Below are positions 13,101 to 24,775 of a stretch of 64,000 nucleotides of DNA, piece after piece. The DNA is from Diplosphaera chodatii (Eukaryota; Chlorophyta; Trebouxiophyceae; Prasiolales; Stichococcaceae). The stretch spans positions 992,001 to 1,056,000 of the forward strand of contig JAALGY010000053.1 of NCBI GenBank assembly GCA_032358165.1, written 5' to 3'. The translations under genes and the position numbers were made by a program. Below the pieces are notes generated by a model that did no database searches, was not told where the DNA came from, and was given only the letters and a program-made list of their open reading frames with translations. Each line of letters opens with the position of its first letter. The stretch's first letter is position 1.

Positions 13101-13247
13101 TGCGTCATGCACCGGCGAGCTGCTCGCGATAAGCGTGTCTGTGGCACCGTAGCTGTCTCCGGCAAGAGAATCTGGCAAGGCGTCGGTGAGGGGTGCAAGC
13201 TCCAGATGTGGCCCGACCGCCATTGCCGGCAGCGGCGGCAGGAGCAC
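10167..13247 (-). CDS. MATE family multidrug/toxin efflux transporter
   Basis: This gene encodes an integral membrane antiporter of the MATE family, which exports organic cations or carboxylates in exchange for H+ or Na+. The substrate cannot be read from sequence. Reading leftwards, an acidic, soluble N-terminus of about 75 residues (MLLPPLPAMAVGPHLELAP) is followed by the first MATE half with the helix GIPMSMQFLFGYGSTVISLI and the family-typical SGFALLTGLSSAMETLCGQ, then AYGA. The second half has the loop SALGEGRPDAARLA, which matches the conserved VSNELGAG-region, then GVVRGAGRQTIGAITNFISY and GLPLAALLAFRFHLGIHGLW. The C-terminal soluble tail ends LLGAGDRP-stop at 10167. Both MATE halves are present and the length is normal (roughly 500-560 residues). 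The gene has about ten exons. The start at 13247 is the first in-frame Met; Met at about 13223 is an alternative. The exon 1/2 junction near 13025 is uncertain. Confidence 0.88.
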
Positions 13248-13636
13248 AGCTGTTTAGAAGCTCGTTTAGACGCGGCGCACTGGCTGTACTATTGCTGGTT
13301 ATTGCAGTGCACTCCTTTCACGGTCTGGGTATGGTCTGCTTTACGATCCACCACGGGTTGTCACAGCTCAGTCAGACCAACTCAACAGGTGCAAGGCGTC
13401 CACAGGTGCATGCGCTGCATCCGCCGAGACGCACCGTGTTGTGCCGGTTAGAGCATGCAGTATGCGTGCTGTGACAGCGCTGAAGCGGCGCATGCGTCGT
13501 GGCACGCTTCGTCTAAGCCGGCAGCTAGAGGGCTGGTGCACGTGGCCACCACAGCACAGCACAGCACATGACTCATCTGCTCGGCCTGCTGGGCTGCCTC
13601 CATAGTGGTTGAAAGCCTGGTCGCATGGCAGTGTGA
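13248..13636. other. Intergenic between two minus-strand genes
   Basis: This holds the promoter of the MATE gene and the 3' region of the next minus-strand gene. A run of CAC-AGC repeats (cacagcacagcacagcacatg, about 13550) is the only simple-sequence feature I see. Confidence 0.45.
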
Positions 13637-16019
13637 TCAGCTCGACACATCACTACCGTAGCTCTGGTCATCGTCGGATTCGCCGTTGGAGGCATTTTCA
13701 TCGCCCGGCAGCTGCGCAAGGTCTAGGCCGCCGCTGTCACCGTCAGAGTCTTCATCCTCTTCACCATGCGAGCCCAGGGTGCCTGCTGCCGCCGCGTTGC
13801 CCTCCGTGCTGACATAGAACAGCAGCTCATCGTCCATCGATCGATCTGTGGCCGCCTCTTCCATGCCGGCAGTGCCAGCGGCGGCGGGGTCTTGTTGCAG
13901 CCCCGCCTTTGCTACGAGCCAGGAGCGCAGCAAGGCTTGCAGTGTAGCCGGCTGCACGCTGCCCAGGAGGAAAGCGGTGACTGCCTCTGGGTGGCCCCCA
14001 GCTGCCGCGGCCAGCACGCCTGCACAGTCCAGCACCCAGTCGATCATACTCACTGTGCCTGCCCACCGAGTTCTGAACACGCCCAAACTTGCAGCCAGTG
14101 CCGGTGCAGCGTGCGAACCTGTCTGTGTGGCACTGGGGGCCTGCGACTTCAGCCAGGCCAGCAGCACGGGCGGCGGCGCCGTGCGCCTGGCCTGTGCTGC
14201 TGCCAGCGCTGCCTCGTGCTCCGCTCCAGCGGCGGCCAGCACAGGGTGGGCGCGCTGCACCGCGCACAGCCGTGCCAGATAGTCCTCCCGGGTAGTGCCT
14301 GCGCCATGACGACTGCTGTGATTACTATCACACAGCAGGCGAGGCTTGTCGTGCCGGTTTGCATGGACCACAAAGTACAGCCTGCAGGTTGGCTGCCGTT
14401 GAGGGCACCTGACTGTAGGGACGCGTGGAAGAGCACACGCCACAGCGTGGCAGTCGCTGTCTCGCCTTGGGTCCCGGCTGTGGGCAGCTGCGCCGCCAGG
14501 AGCAGCTGCTGGACGACAGGCAACGCGCTGTCCCCAAGCAGCAGGCGCATGTCTGCGGCGGCGGCGCTGACGGCAGGCCCTTCGGGACGACCATGCTCCA
14601 AAAGCCAGCTGCTTGTTGGCGCCGCTGGCTCGGCCGGTCCGCCGTTGTCTGTTGCATCTGATGCGATCGCTGCACCCCGGATCAGCCGCAGCTCTGCGCG
14701 GAGCAGGATGGCCGCCACCGCTGGCGCCAGCTCAGAGGCAGGCGCCTCCACGTCAGCAGCCACCACACTGCTGTCCTGAGCTGCAGCGGACCCTGCCTCC
14801 GGCGCCGCCAGCCAGGCCGCTGCTACAGCGCTGGCCGACGCGCCGCTGCCACGCCGCCGCAGCGACAGCACCGCCAGCAGCCGGGCTGCCAGGGCCGACA
14901 CCCGGTGCAGGGCCTCTGCCGACGCACCAGCCTCCCGCTGCTGCTGCGCCAGCCGGAGACCAGCCATCAGAGGCGCCACGGCCGCCGCCAGACCGGCGTC
15001 GGGGTCGTCGCCCGGGCCACACTGCCGCGACAGGGCTGCCCCCAGCGCCAGGCAGCGGTCCGCCGCCTGCAGCGCTACATCCACCGACGCACCATACCTG
15101 CAGGCCGCAGCACATGAAGCCCGTGTCATCGAGCAGCCGTGGCTACCTTCCATGGAACTGCTGTCCCATCCCCCAGCCAGCGATACCGGCAGCTGCAAGT
15201 GCAGCAGGAGGGGAGCAGGTCCAGACGGCATGAAGGCTGGGACAGCGGATTGCCAGACACCAAGGCAGGAGCACCAGCGAGGCAGCGCGCACCCCGCGCC
15301 CAGCAGCTGGTCGTGGCTGGCGCCATACAGCCGCAGCAGCGCGGCAGGCGGCGGGGCGCGCGCCTGCAGCAGCGCTGCCGCCTCGCCGCCGTGCGTCGCC
15401 TCCTCCACTGCGTGCCGTGTCACATGCTGGTTGCGGTCGCGAATCGCGGCGTGCTGGACGTGGCGCAGGTACACCGCGTCGTCCACCAGTGCGTCATGCA
15501 CAGCAGGCTCGGAGGGCGGGGCTGCGACGGCTTCGGACCTGTGCTCTGCTGGAGCTGTGCTGGGCTCCGCTGCCGCCGCCATTCGACGCTTCTTGGCTGG
15601 CTGGCCGGGGGCGGTGCCTGACTTTGCAGCTGCCGCTAGCGCGTGCTGCAGGGCCGCTGCGTATTGCTTTGCGTTACTCTGCAGCAAATGAGGAAACTGT
15701 GTCATGCCGTTTCAACATGCGGCATGTGACATGCTGCTGCAGAACAGGGGTCCATGCACACTGCACCTGCAGCGTCTTCTTTTGTGGTCCGTCTGGAAGA
15801 TTGTCGACGGCGATGCTGAACGCCCGGCCCACAGCAGAATCCTGTAAGATGCAGATGCTCATCAGCCGCCGGCCATGCGCCTTGACAGTGGCATAGTCAG
15901 CATCAGGCGTTGGTCACCTGCGGGTCGACATGGGGGCTCGAGGCCAGCAGAGTCTGCGCAAGCTGCTGTACGAAGCTTTGCTCGGCACCAGTGCCCGCAG
16001 CCGACCGCTTCCTGGCCAT
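13637..16019 (-). CDS. Unrecognised Ala-rich helical protein with nuclear signals and acidic tail
   Basis: I do not recognise the family. The start ATG at 16019 opens MARKRSAAGTGAEQSF, a basic leader. The second block reads AHGRRLMSICILQDSAVG then AVDNLPDGPQKKTLQ. After an intron, SNAKQYAAALQHAL leads to a basic KKRRM stretch, a second possible nuclear signal. A long Ala- and Leu-rich, probably all-helical region follows (about 15500-13950), consistent with a HEAT-like array but without a diagnostic repeat. The last about 60 residues are strongly acidic and Ser-rich (GEEDEDSDGDSG, ESDDDQSYGSDVSS), ending at 13637. The length is about 600 residues. High GC at third codon positions supports a real gene. 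Between the first two blocks (about 15885-15905) the frame changes, which needs either a very short intron of about 37 bases or a one-base indel. A nucleolar or chromosome-associated role is only a guess. Confidence 0.6.
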
Positions 16020-16496
16020 GTCTGTGCGCCTGCAGCCTGGGTGCTGCTGATCACTCCTCAGTCCCGGGTTGCCACGCAGCTTGCCGCGTGTAAAAGCCTT
16101 GAAAGCTATGCAAAATACGTTGCGGTCACATTTGCTGTGCGCATGCCGGTTGTGCCTGCTGGAATGTGGCGGCTGGTGCGACACCGCGGCTGACAATGGC
16201 ACTGGCGCAGCCTGCTGCAGGTGATGCAGCCGAGCACGTGTATGTCAAGAACGATCATCAAAGCACGACTGAAGCCATTGGATGTCCAGAGTGTCTTCTA
16301 CAGTATGCGTACAACAACTGCCATGCGGCAGTGGACACATTGAGGTACAACGCCGCTGCATCCTGCATCCTGCCCATCTACACTCCCCAAAACTGCGGTT
16401 CAACGCCTAGCTACCGTATACATCAACAGGACAACAAACTGATATTCTGATTATTGCTACATGAAACCTGTGCCACTAGGCGGGTTTCGAATGCAG
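16020..16496. other. Intergenic upstream of the helical protein, downstream of RecN
   Basis: Both flanking genes are on the minus strand. The stretch holds the 5' region of the helical-protein gene and the 3' region of recN. No gene or RNA is seen. Confidence 0.45.
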
Positions 16497-19400
16497 TCAT
16501 GCTTCCTGGGCGATCTGCCGGCCGCCAGCATTCCCGGCGTCGCGCAGCATTGCATGTGCGGCATCAGCGTCCAGCCCCAGCATCGCGGCGACTTCCGCCA
16601 CGCGCTCCTCGTTGCGGTGCAGCGGCTGCACCACCGTCAGCATGCGGCCATCGGGCGTCACGTCCTTCCGCACGCACAGGTGATGGTCCGCATGTGCTGC
16701 CACCTGCAGCGCGTTGGTGCAGGCATGCGTCTGGGTACCACCTGACGCATTTGGATGTCCTAGGTTGCGAGCGACAGATTGGAAGCATCGCAGCTTGTGC
16801 GTGCTAAAATAACCGACATGTTTGGCGGCCGTGACCGGCACCTGCTGTCTTGACCCGGACGCATCACGCGAGACCCTGACCTGCGGGAGGTGCGAGACGC
16901 AGAGGATCTGGGAGGCGGCGCCGGAGCCGGGCGCGGCCATGCGCCGCAGCATCTGCGCCACCGGCTGCCCGAGGCGCCCGCCCACCCCGGAGTCCAGCTC
17001 GTCCAGCACCAGGATGGGCGCCCCCAGCGCCGCCGCAGGCGCTGCGCCCCCTGCAGCGCGTGCTCTCGCCTCACATGACTCTCAGCACAATCAGCAGCCC
17101 CTGCTGTGGACAACATGTGCGCAGTTGACAGTCTGGCCCGGCAGGCAGTACATGGCACGTGCCTGCGCTGCTGCTGTGGGTGGCGGCGGCGGCCGCGGCG
17201 GGCGCCATCTTGAGCGCCATCATGATGCGGGCGCTCTCGCCGCCGCTGGCGACCGCCGCCAGCGGCCGCAGCGGCTCGGCCGGCCCCGCCGCCAGCAGGA
17301 ACTCCACCGCGTCCAGCCCGCTGTCGGTCACGCTGTACGCGCGGCCGCCCGCCTCGTGCACCGGCTCCGCCAGGGCGGACGCGACGTGCAGCCCGGTGCC
17401 CTGCGACGCATACCCACGCGCGTGATCGTTGTGGGATGTAATACGACAAAGCCAGGCAAAGCCATGCAGCATGCTGGCTGCCGTTCGCTGGCCGGAGTGT
17501 CAACATGTCAGCCATTACCCCGTGCCAAGGCGCACAGCCGTTGCAAACGGTCCACTGCTGTCAAGATGCAGTTGTTGCCGCGTGCTGTCCTGATGACCTT
17601 CATGGCCCAGCATCAGCGGGGCGTCACCTCCGGGCAGGGCTGCCAGCCAATGCGCACGTCGAAGCGGCTGCCGGCCATGGCCAGCTCCGCCAGGCACGCC
17701 TCCACCGCCGCCCGCAGGCGGCCCGCCGCTGAGCGCCGCCGGGCGCTGAGCGCCGCCGCCGCGGCCGCGACCTCGCCGCGCACCCGCGCCGCCTCTGCCT
17801 CGATGCTGTCACGCTCCCCTGGTAGTCAACATGCCACCGACATCAGCAATCCTGGCAAGCTGGCGGCAGGTATGATCACTGCGGGCCAGCACTCGCCTGC
17901 AGGGTAGCCAAGGAGTGTCTGCAGGAAAGGGCAGAAGTTGATCAACAGCAGGCATGTGATGCGAACCACTTGCATGCAACGCACCTTCCGCACGGAACCA
18001 GGTCTCCAGGGAGGCCTCTGCCTGCGCGGCCGCCTCCAGCAGCTGGCCGCTGTCGGCGCAGTCGTGCTGCTTCAGCAGCCGGGTGACGGCCTGCAGCCGC
18101 TCGCTGACCTCCGCCTGCTCCGCCGGCGAGTACCGGTAGTGGCGCGCGTAGCTGGCCACCTGCCACATCAGATTCGACATTGCACATCTAGATCTCGTAT
18201 TGACATGCAGACACAACTGCACAAGAAAAGCAACCAGCCATGAGCAGCGCCGAAATGTTATCCACAACGGGCGGTCTTGTTTCATGGCGGCTTGACACCT
18301 CAGCTGCCGGGTGTTCGGCCACACCTTGGACTCGGCTTCGGACAGCATGGCCTGCGCCTGCTCCAGGATGTCGAGCGCCTCCCCCATGAGCCGCACCCCC
18401 CGGCCGTCCTCTGCATCCCCCGCGCCCTCAGCCGCATCATCGTCACCCATGCCTGCAGGGACGGGCAAGCCAAACAGTCAGCCACCCGCGCGCGGAGCGA
18501 ACGACGGTCGAGAATCACCCGCTCCATGGCATCTTTTTACAAGCGCATCTATATACTTTAGCAAAGCCACCGACGCTTGCCTCGGGACAGCGCAGCGGCG
18601 GCCTCCTCCTGCATCAGCACCCCCTGCACATGGCCCTGCACCGTCGCGATGCCGTCGGCGACGCCGCCCTCCGAGCCCAGTGCCGTCCGCACCTGGCCGC
18701 AAAACACCATGCCAGCATGCGTCAAGGGGCGACCAGACGTGGAGTCCTTGACAGCCGATGCCCTGCAGGAGCTGGCATGTCGCAGGCTGAACATGCTGTG
18801 CGACTCGATCAGCGGGTGTGGGCGGTGGCGGCAGCGCACCAGGCTGCAGCGCTCCACCGCCGCCCGCCGCGACTCCATCTGCCGCAGCTGCGCCCGCAGG
18901 TGCCGCTCCTCCCCCTCCTCCACCCCCACCGCCCGCACCTGTTGCATGAAAGCAGGGCTGAAGCACACGCCGCAGCGCTGCGGCACAGTCGACACAGCGG
19001 CCGCTTGCAGGCATCCGCTTCCAGCGGGCCGTCGTGGATGGTCGGCACCGCCCCTGAGCAGTCGTCTGCACATCACACTGCACTGGATGCAATGCGACTC
19101 ACGTCGTCGACCAGCAGCTGCAGGGCGTCCCGCCTGTCCTCTTCCCCCAGCGCATCGATGGCCGCCAGCTGCGCGCCCAGCTCACGCAGCCGCCGCAGCC
19201 GGCCGCCAAACTCTGCCGCGGCGGCCTGCGTCCCGGCGATGCGGTCCAGCAGCGCGAGCTGCGTGCCGCTGTCCCTGCGGTGCGGCATGACACGGTGCTC
19301 TGCCAGCACACGTCTGGCAGCGTTCCCAACCTTGCTTGACTGTTGACAACGGCGACCACCTCTGGCTGATGCATGCAGGTGTGGCATTTGAAATCGCAGT

Positions 19401-20423
19401 CGCTGGCTGCTGCCAGTGGCACCTGAGGGACTGCGCCGAGTGCTGGCCGTTGACGTCCACCAGCTCGGACGCCAGCTCCCGCAGCACCCGCAGCGACGTC
19501 GCGGCGCCGTTCACGAAGCAGCGGCTGCGCAGCATGCCGCCATCCTGCCGAATCTCACGCCGGATCAGCACCTCCGCGCCACTGCCGCTGCTGGCCGGGT
19601 CCGCCGGCGCCGGCAGCGCCCGCCGCGGCACGCCCAGGCCCTCCAGGAGTCGCGCCGCTGCTGTCTGCAAGTTGCAAAGCGTCGATCGGATCAGTGTGCG
19701 GTGAGCAGCCACCTGACAACATGCCAGGCGTATCCGTGAGTCCTCCGACGGTCGGCGAAGCCACCGGCGGCACACGAAGGGTGCCATGCCCGCCCACCGC
19801 TCAGCAGCACCTGCGCGGACGGGGACAGCTGCAGCACGCCCTCGACCGCCGCAAAGTCGGCGGGCGGGCGCACCGAGCCCTCCACCGCCGGGCCGCCCAG
19901 CAGGGCGCCCAGCGCCTGCACCAGCACGGATTTGCCCGCGCCCGACTCGCCCGTCACCTGCAGCGCGCAGCCGCAAGGTCGGGCTTCAGTCCAGCCAGGG
20001 CCGCGGTACAGGGCGGCAACGCCAACCTCCGCAGGACACCGCCTACCACATTGAGGCCCGGCGTCAGCGTCACACGCTGCCTGCTGATGAGCGCGAAGTC
20101 CTGGATGTCCTGCGGTATGCACGGCAACGGAAGCGTTGAAGATCAGCGATGAGCGTTGAATGTTTGTGATGGCATGTAATGAGAGCCCTGCGCGGAAACG
20201 ACATTACCAGCTGCCGTATGAAGGTGGTTTGCTGCTGCTGCTGCTGCTCTGCCTGGCTGTGCTGATGATCCAGCGCAGTGCTTGCGCTGACATTGAGTGC
20301 TGTTGGCTGCTCAGGCGGCGCTACGTCGGGCGCCCTGGCGGCTGCGGTTGCTGCTGTGGTGGTTCTGGCGGCATCGCGGTCTGCCTCCATGCGGTTCCGC
20401 GGCACGAAGATGTACTGCGGCAT
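16497..20423 (-). CDS. RECN: DNA repair protein RecN homologue
   Basis: The product is an SMC-like ABC ATPase of the RecN family, which in bacteria acts in double-strand break repair; green-lineage copies are probably organellar or nuclear. From the N-terminus: a low-complexity leader with a six-Gln run, then TTFIRQL joined in frame to DIQDFALISRQRVTLTPGLN and VTGESGAGKSV (Walker A). The Q-loop-side block contains LIRREIRQDGGMLRSRCFVN and ELVDVNGQHSAQSL. A long coiled-coil middle covers about 19350-17650. The C-terminal ATPase half has VASGGESARIMMALK (signature) at about 17250, ILVLDELDSGVGGR (Walker B) at about 17000 and QILCVSHLPQVAAHADHH, ending RQIAQEA-stop. All catalytic motifs are intact. 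The start at 20423 is a true ATG, and the donor after FIRQL (gtaatg) is in phase with the next exon. The middle carries acidic inserts (GDDDAAEGAGDAEDG) unusual for bacterial RecN. Confidence 0.92.
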
Positions 20424-21662
20424 GGAGCTGCAAGGGGAGCGGAGCCTTCAGTGTGTGCTTGCGAGCAGTCAGGGTGGAACCACTGCGTGTCAGCACCCCC
20501 CGTGAATCAGACAGCAGCATGCCTGAAGTTCACGCGCCGTGCACTTGCATGCCACGCGGCTGGCTGGAAAGCCAGCCGGCCCAGCGTCCCAAGCATCCCG
20601 CCTCTGTCGGGCTTGATCTGCGTCGTCATGCAGCACACCATTGCTTCCTCTGCCAACAGCAGCAGAAAGGGGGGTATGTTGGGGCAATGTGCGCCTGCAA
20701 GGCCTACCTGCATCAGGTCCTGCCATGTCCGCTACTTTGCTGGGTGGAGGCCGCTGACATGGCAACCTGCGCAATATACTGGTGCACAGGATCGCACAGT
20801 GTGATGTCTAGGGTTATCGTTTCTCTGCTGCACCCAGTCCAAGGCTGGCACACGCAACCCGAGGAGCGTTTGAGCATGCGCAAGTGGCAGCGACCCAACA
20901 CCAGGAGGCGAGCTTTTGAGTTCACTTGCACAGCGCCTGCATTCTTGCTGTAGTCCCTCCACATTGCGGACTCTGGCGTTGTGCGACAGCATGCTCCATG
21001 CTGTGCTGTGAGAGGGGGTGTACGCATGCGCCCAGCTTGACAGCCCTGCGCTGCAACAGAGCAACACTCAGCCCAGCTTTCAACACTTCGTGTCAATGCT
21101 GTTCCTGCCTGTTTGATAGCCTGCCAGGCCAGGTCGAATAGTGCCACCAAACTTGCAGCGATTTCATTTGAAACATGCAACTGTGCACTATTGGCTGACT
21201 GAATGTGCATGGCCCTGCGGTTGCGCTGCACTCCGCACAGCACCGGCGGTCGCTGAAACATATATTGCGGAAATGATGCGAGGCATGGCAGCTGGGCATG
21301 AGATATGACCCAGAGTGGTTGAAAATATGTAGCGGCAGCTCTGGCGGGCATGCACAATTTGATCAGCCACTGTTGTTATGCCGATGCCTGCTCATGAATG
21401 ATGGCAGTGGCGTGAACGGGTGCTGCAGCTAGGGGCATATCTTCAGAGCACCGTGTGCACCGCAAACGATCCCTTTCCTGCAGAGCCGCTGCGAAGCTTG
21501 ATCTGGCACAGCACCACCTGCGGCATGGCCGACAAAACCCCAAGCTCACCCTTGCTGCAGCGGAAGCGCTCCAGCACACGGCGTGACAAGCGCTGGTGAT
21601 CGCAGCTTGCTTGCATCAGTGGCAGCTACCCTTGATCTGGCGGTGCCACAGCATTTTTTGCC
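20424..21662. other. 1.2-kb divergent intergenic region
   Basis: The region separates recN (-) from the esterase-like gene (+), so it should contain both promoters. Open frames here are short, have mixed third-position composition and no recognisable domain, so I call no gene. Confidence 0.45.
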
Positions 21663-24476
21663 ATGCATGCTGATCATCCAGTGGCTGTTGGCAGGTGGGA
21701 CCCCACAGCGTGCGGCCCGATTGCGCTGATTCTGCTGCTGCTTGGCGGAGGTGCGGCGTGGATGCTGTTGGGAGGCCGTGCGGCAGACGGTCAGCAGCCA
21801 GCATGCATGCGCTATGCTCCGCGCCATGTGAGGAAAAAGGTGGTGTTGCGTCATGCAACCATGGTCTGCCTGCGCTCTAGCTTGCTCTGCGCTGTTTGCA
21901 GAACAATGCGCTGCATGTGATGCACCACCAGCATGCGGGCTGCATGCTGGACAGTGAACCCTGATGGCAAGCCAGCGAAAAGCACACTAGTGTGTCAGAC
22001 GAGCTGTTGATGGCTCGCCTGCTGATGTGTGCCGCAGTGCCTCTTTCGGATAAACACTTCAAAGGCGATCAAGCGGCCGACATGCCAGCCAAAGGCGTGC
22101 GCGTTCGACGAGGCACTGCTGGACTGCCCTTTCGCGGCCAATGGCAGCTTTGTGCGCGTCAAAAAGGCGGACCCAGCGGAGGCGTGCGGGGACCCCTTCC
22201 TGGAAGCCAGCCCCGCACCGTCCAGAGCCAGCACCTCCCAGCCAGCCCTGGTCAGGTAGGCAGTGCTCTGGTGTTGGGGTGGCGCGCCATCGGAAATTCA
22301 GTACTACGGCACATGAACCTGCATGCATATGCATGCAAAGAGCCGCAGCCACAAACCCAGGGGTGGTGAACCACGAGCTTGGCTGCGCATTGGCTGCTGG
22401 ATTGGCGGTACCACGAACGTCGCTGACACCTGCACAGGTGTGGGGCCGCCTGTTGTGCTGGGGATGTGTCGGGGACCTTCCGCCCTGACAAGCGGTCCAA
22501 GCTGCCAGGCGTGCTGCAGTGGCAGCCTCAGCCAGCCAGCAACAAGACCTGCAGCTACCATCAGTACACTGCACTCGAGGTGATGTGCACTCCAGAGGAC
22601 ACGGATGCTGTTGTCCCCTCACATGTGCAGTCCGACCAGCCTCACACTTGAGGAAACCAATTCCATAGCTGCTGAGGCTGCCCAATTGGCGGCGCAGGTG
22701 CTGCGGCATCTGCAGTCCACCAGGACGCGGCTGCTGGTGGCGGGCGACTCGATGCAGAAGCAGCTGCACGGCCGCATCGTCCACATGTTCCGCGGCACCC
22801 GGCACCCCATCGACAACAGGATCTTCACAGTGCGTGCTGTTCCCAGTATGCAGCCGCTTCTTTGCTGTGAAACTGTCAGAGAGCATGGTGGGCAATACTG
22901 ACGCTCGCAGTATTCTCCTGGTGCAGATGGCGCGATATGCCCTCTGCAGCTCTGGCGACAGCTACAGCATCGCGCCCACGTGAGTGACACCCCAGACGCT
23001 AGGCTGCAGCTCTGCAGGGCAGCTTGCACATGCCGGATTTTCTCGCAGTGAGTCAGCTCGAGTCTCAGGTGCTTGACTCCTTCGGTTCGCAACAGGCAAT
23101 CATGCGGGTGGTGCTGCAGGTACACCAAGCAGATCAAGGGCATGCGGCCGGAGCCCACCCTGGAGGCGCTCCCCGGCTTCTTCAGGCAGGCGCTGGACAT
23201 CCCCGGCTGTAGCAAACAGGATCCCCCAGCAGTCATAGACTCCCTATACTCGGCGTGGTGAGCTAATGGCACCATCCGCTGTGCCATCGTGTTCGATCGC
23301 CCGGCATGCAACCCTGGATGTGGGCATCAGTCCATGTTGATCGTTCAACCAGCAGAGGTTTGCGACCGTGTTCACCAACGACCCACCTAGGTTGCACGTT
23401 GTCATTGGCTCATCCTCCACACTGCAGGTTCAAGCACCAAACAAAGCATCTGGCAGCCTACGTAGACACGCTGTCGCCGGGCGAGACGCTGGCCCTGGTG
23501 AGGACTGCACTCTGCTTGGAAAGCACGCCTGTGTACACAACACTGCACTGGCTGAGATTGCGAGCGAACATATGAGGGTGTCATCTTGATCAGGCCCGCT
23601 CACCCTGCAACAAACCCATTTGCAGGTGCTTGGTGTCAGTTTCATCGACAAGAGCCCGGAGCCCACGCGAGAGTGGCTCGAGTACTTGTCGAGCATCCGA
23701 GACCGGGTCCAGATCATCATCCTGCCAACGCCAACAGGACTCACCAGCAATGCGCAGCAAGTCCAGGTGCTGCGTTTGCACAGGCTACTCCTGAAGCGCT
23801 TTGCCCAGGAATGTGGCGTGTTGTGCCACGGATGTGCATCTGCCAAGGCACCTCTGTTCGTCACACCATCCACTGCCAGACTGGCTGCTGATTTAGCAGA
23901 TAGTCTGCACAGAGGCTTCGAAGCCGCAATGCGGCACTGAAGAACTGGGCGGCAGCCAACAGTGTGGGCTATGTGGACTTTGACGCGATGTCGCGAGACG
24001 CCCGCCGCCCGCCGCACTGCGTCGGCAACATCCACTGGATGTGCTGGCTGGAGTGGGCCGGCCGCAAAGCGCAGGCAAGCGAGTGTGTGCCACGTCTGTT
24101 GGGCATTGCGCAATGCTCTCATGGTGCTTGCACGCCGACCTTGCCGGCAAGCCTCATGGGATTCGTGAGACGTTGAGCATGCCTCTGACTATGGGCAGGC
24201 AGGACAGCCGGCGCTGTCGGCCGCTGGCGGCAACGTGCTGCGGGATGCTCGTTTCGGGACTCCGGTGACTTCGGTGTACACCACAGAAGATGGCCAATGC
24301 CATGACGAGATGTGCGCAGTGCAACCAGTCGCTTGGCGCCCATCTCGCCTGGGCCGCTTCCTTTCCTGTCTATATGGGGATGCGTGTCCGAGAGCAGATG
24401 AACGTTGACCGTGACTGGCTGCAGGAATCGCAACCTGGCGCAGATCATATTCAACTTGCTGATCAATCAGCGGTGA
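21663..24476 (+). CDS. Pmr5/Cas1p-type SGNH acyl-esterase-like membrane protein
   Basis: This looks like a Golgi or secretory protein of the PC-esterase/TBL class, whose plant members O-acetylate wall polysaccharides. I could chain about twelve exons with matching phases, giving about 470 residues. Exon 1 (21663-21827) has a single hydrophobic anchor, GPIALILLLLGGGAAWMLLG, giving a type II topology. A Cys-containing N-terminal domain follows (CQPKACAFDEALLDC, SGTFRPDKRSKLPGVLQWQP). The SGNH block I is clear: TRLLVAGDSMQKQLHGRIVH, with the nucleophile Ser in GDS (about 22745). Later blocks are VLGVSFIDKSPEP, RVQIIILPTPTG and the C-terminal CVGNIHWMCWLEW, which carries the catalytic His. The usual D-x-x-H there reads G-N-I-H. 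The stop follows FNLLINQR at 24474. One intron (about 24075) appears to use a GC donor. The sugar substrate is unknown. The family is fairly sure; catalytic competence is not. Confidence 0.75.
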
Positions 24477-24775
24477 GCGGGAGCGCGGTGCGGTGGTGAA
24501 TGGGATGCACTTGGCGCAGCATAGTTATGGGATCAGCAGGTAGAGTGATAAGTGAGCAGCATTCGAGTGTCGTGATGTATGAAAGCATGTGTCATGTGGC
24601 GTGCAATACCACACTAGAGCCTTGCACAACCGTGCCAACACCCAGTCAAGGGAAACCAGCGACTTATCTCATCCCCAAGTGTACAGAAACGCAGCTCACC
24701 GAATACTGTCGTGAACCAGATCGTCAGCCCTCACTTGTGCCTTTTGCAAGGCAGCTGTTGATGACCACTCTGCCA
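24477..24775. other. Short convergent intergenic stretch
   Basis: This is shared 3' flanking sequence of the esterase-like gene (+) and the pantothenate kinase gene (-). Nothing else is visible. Confidence 0.45.

Noticed and set aside
13766..14779. Long plus-strand open frame (337 codons) opposite the helical-protein gene
   Set aside because: The minus strand has the better third-position pattern and a coherent acidic C-terminus; this frame is its shadow.
20713..21357. 214-codon minus-strand open frame upstream of recN
   Set aside because: Cys- and His-rich random-looking translation, mixed third-position composition, no domain; recN already has a good ATG at 20423.
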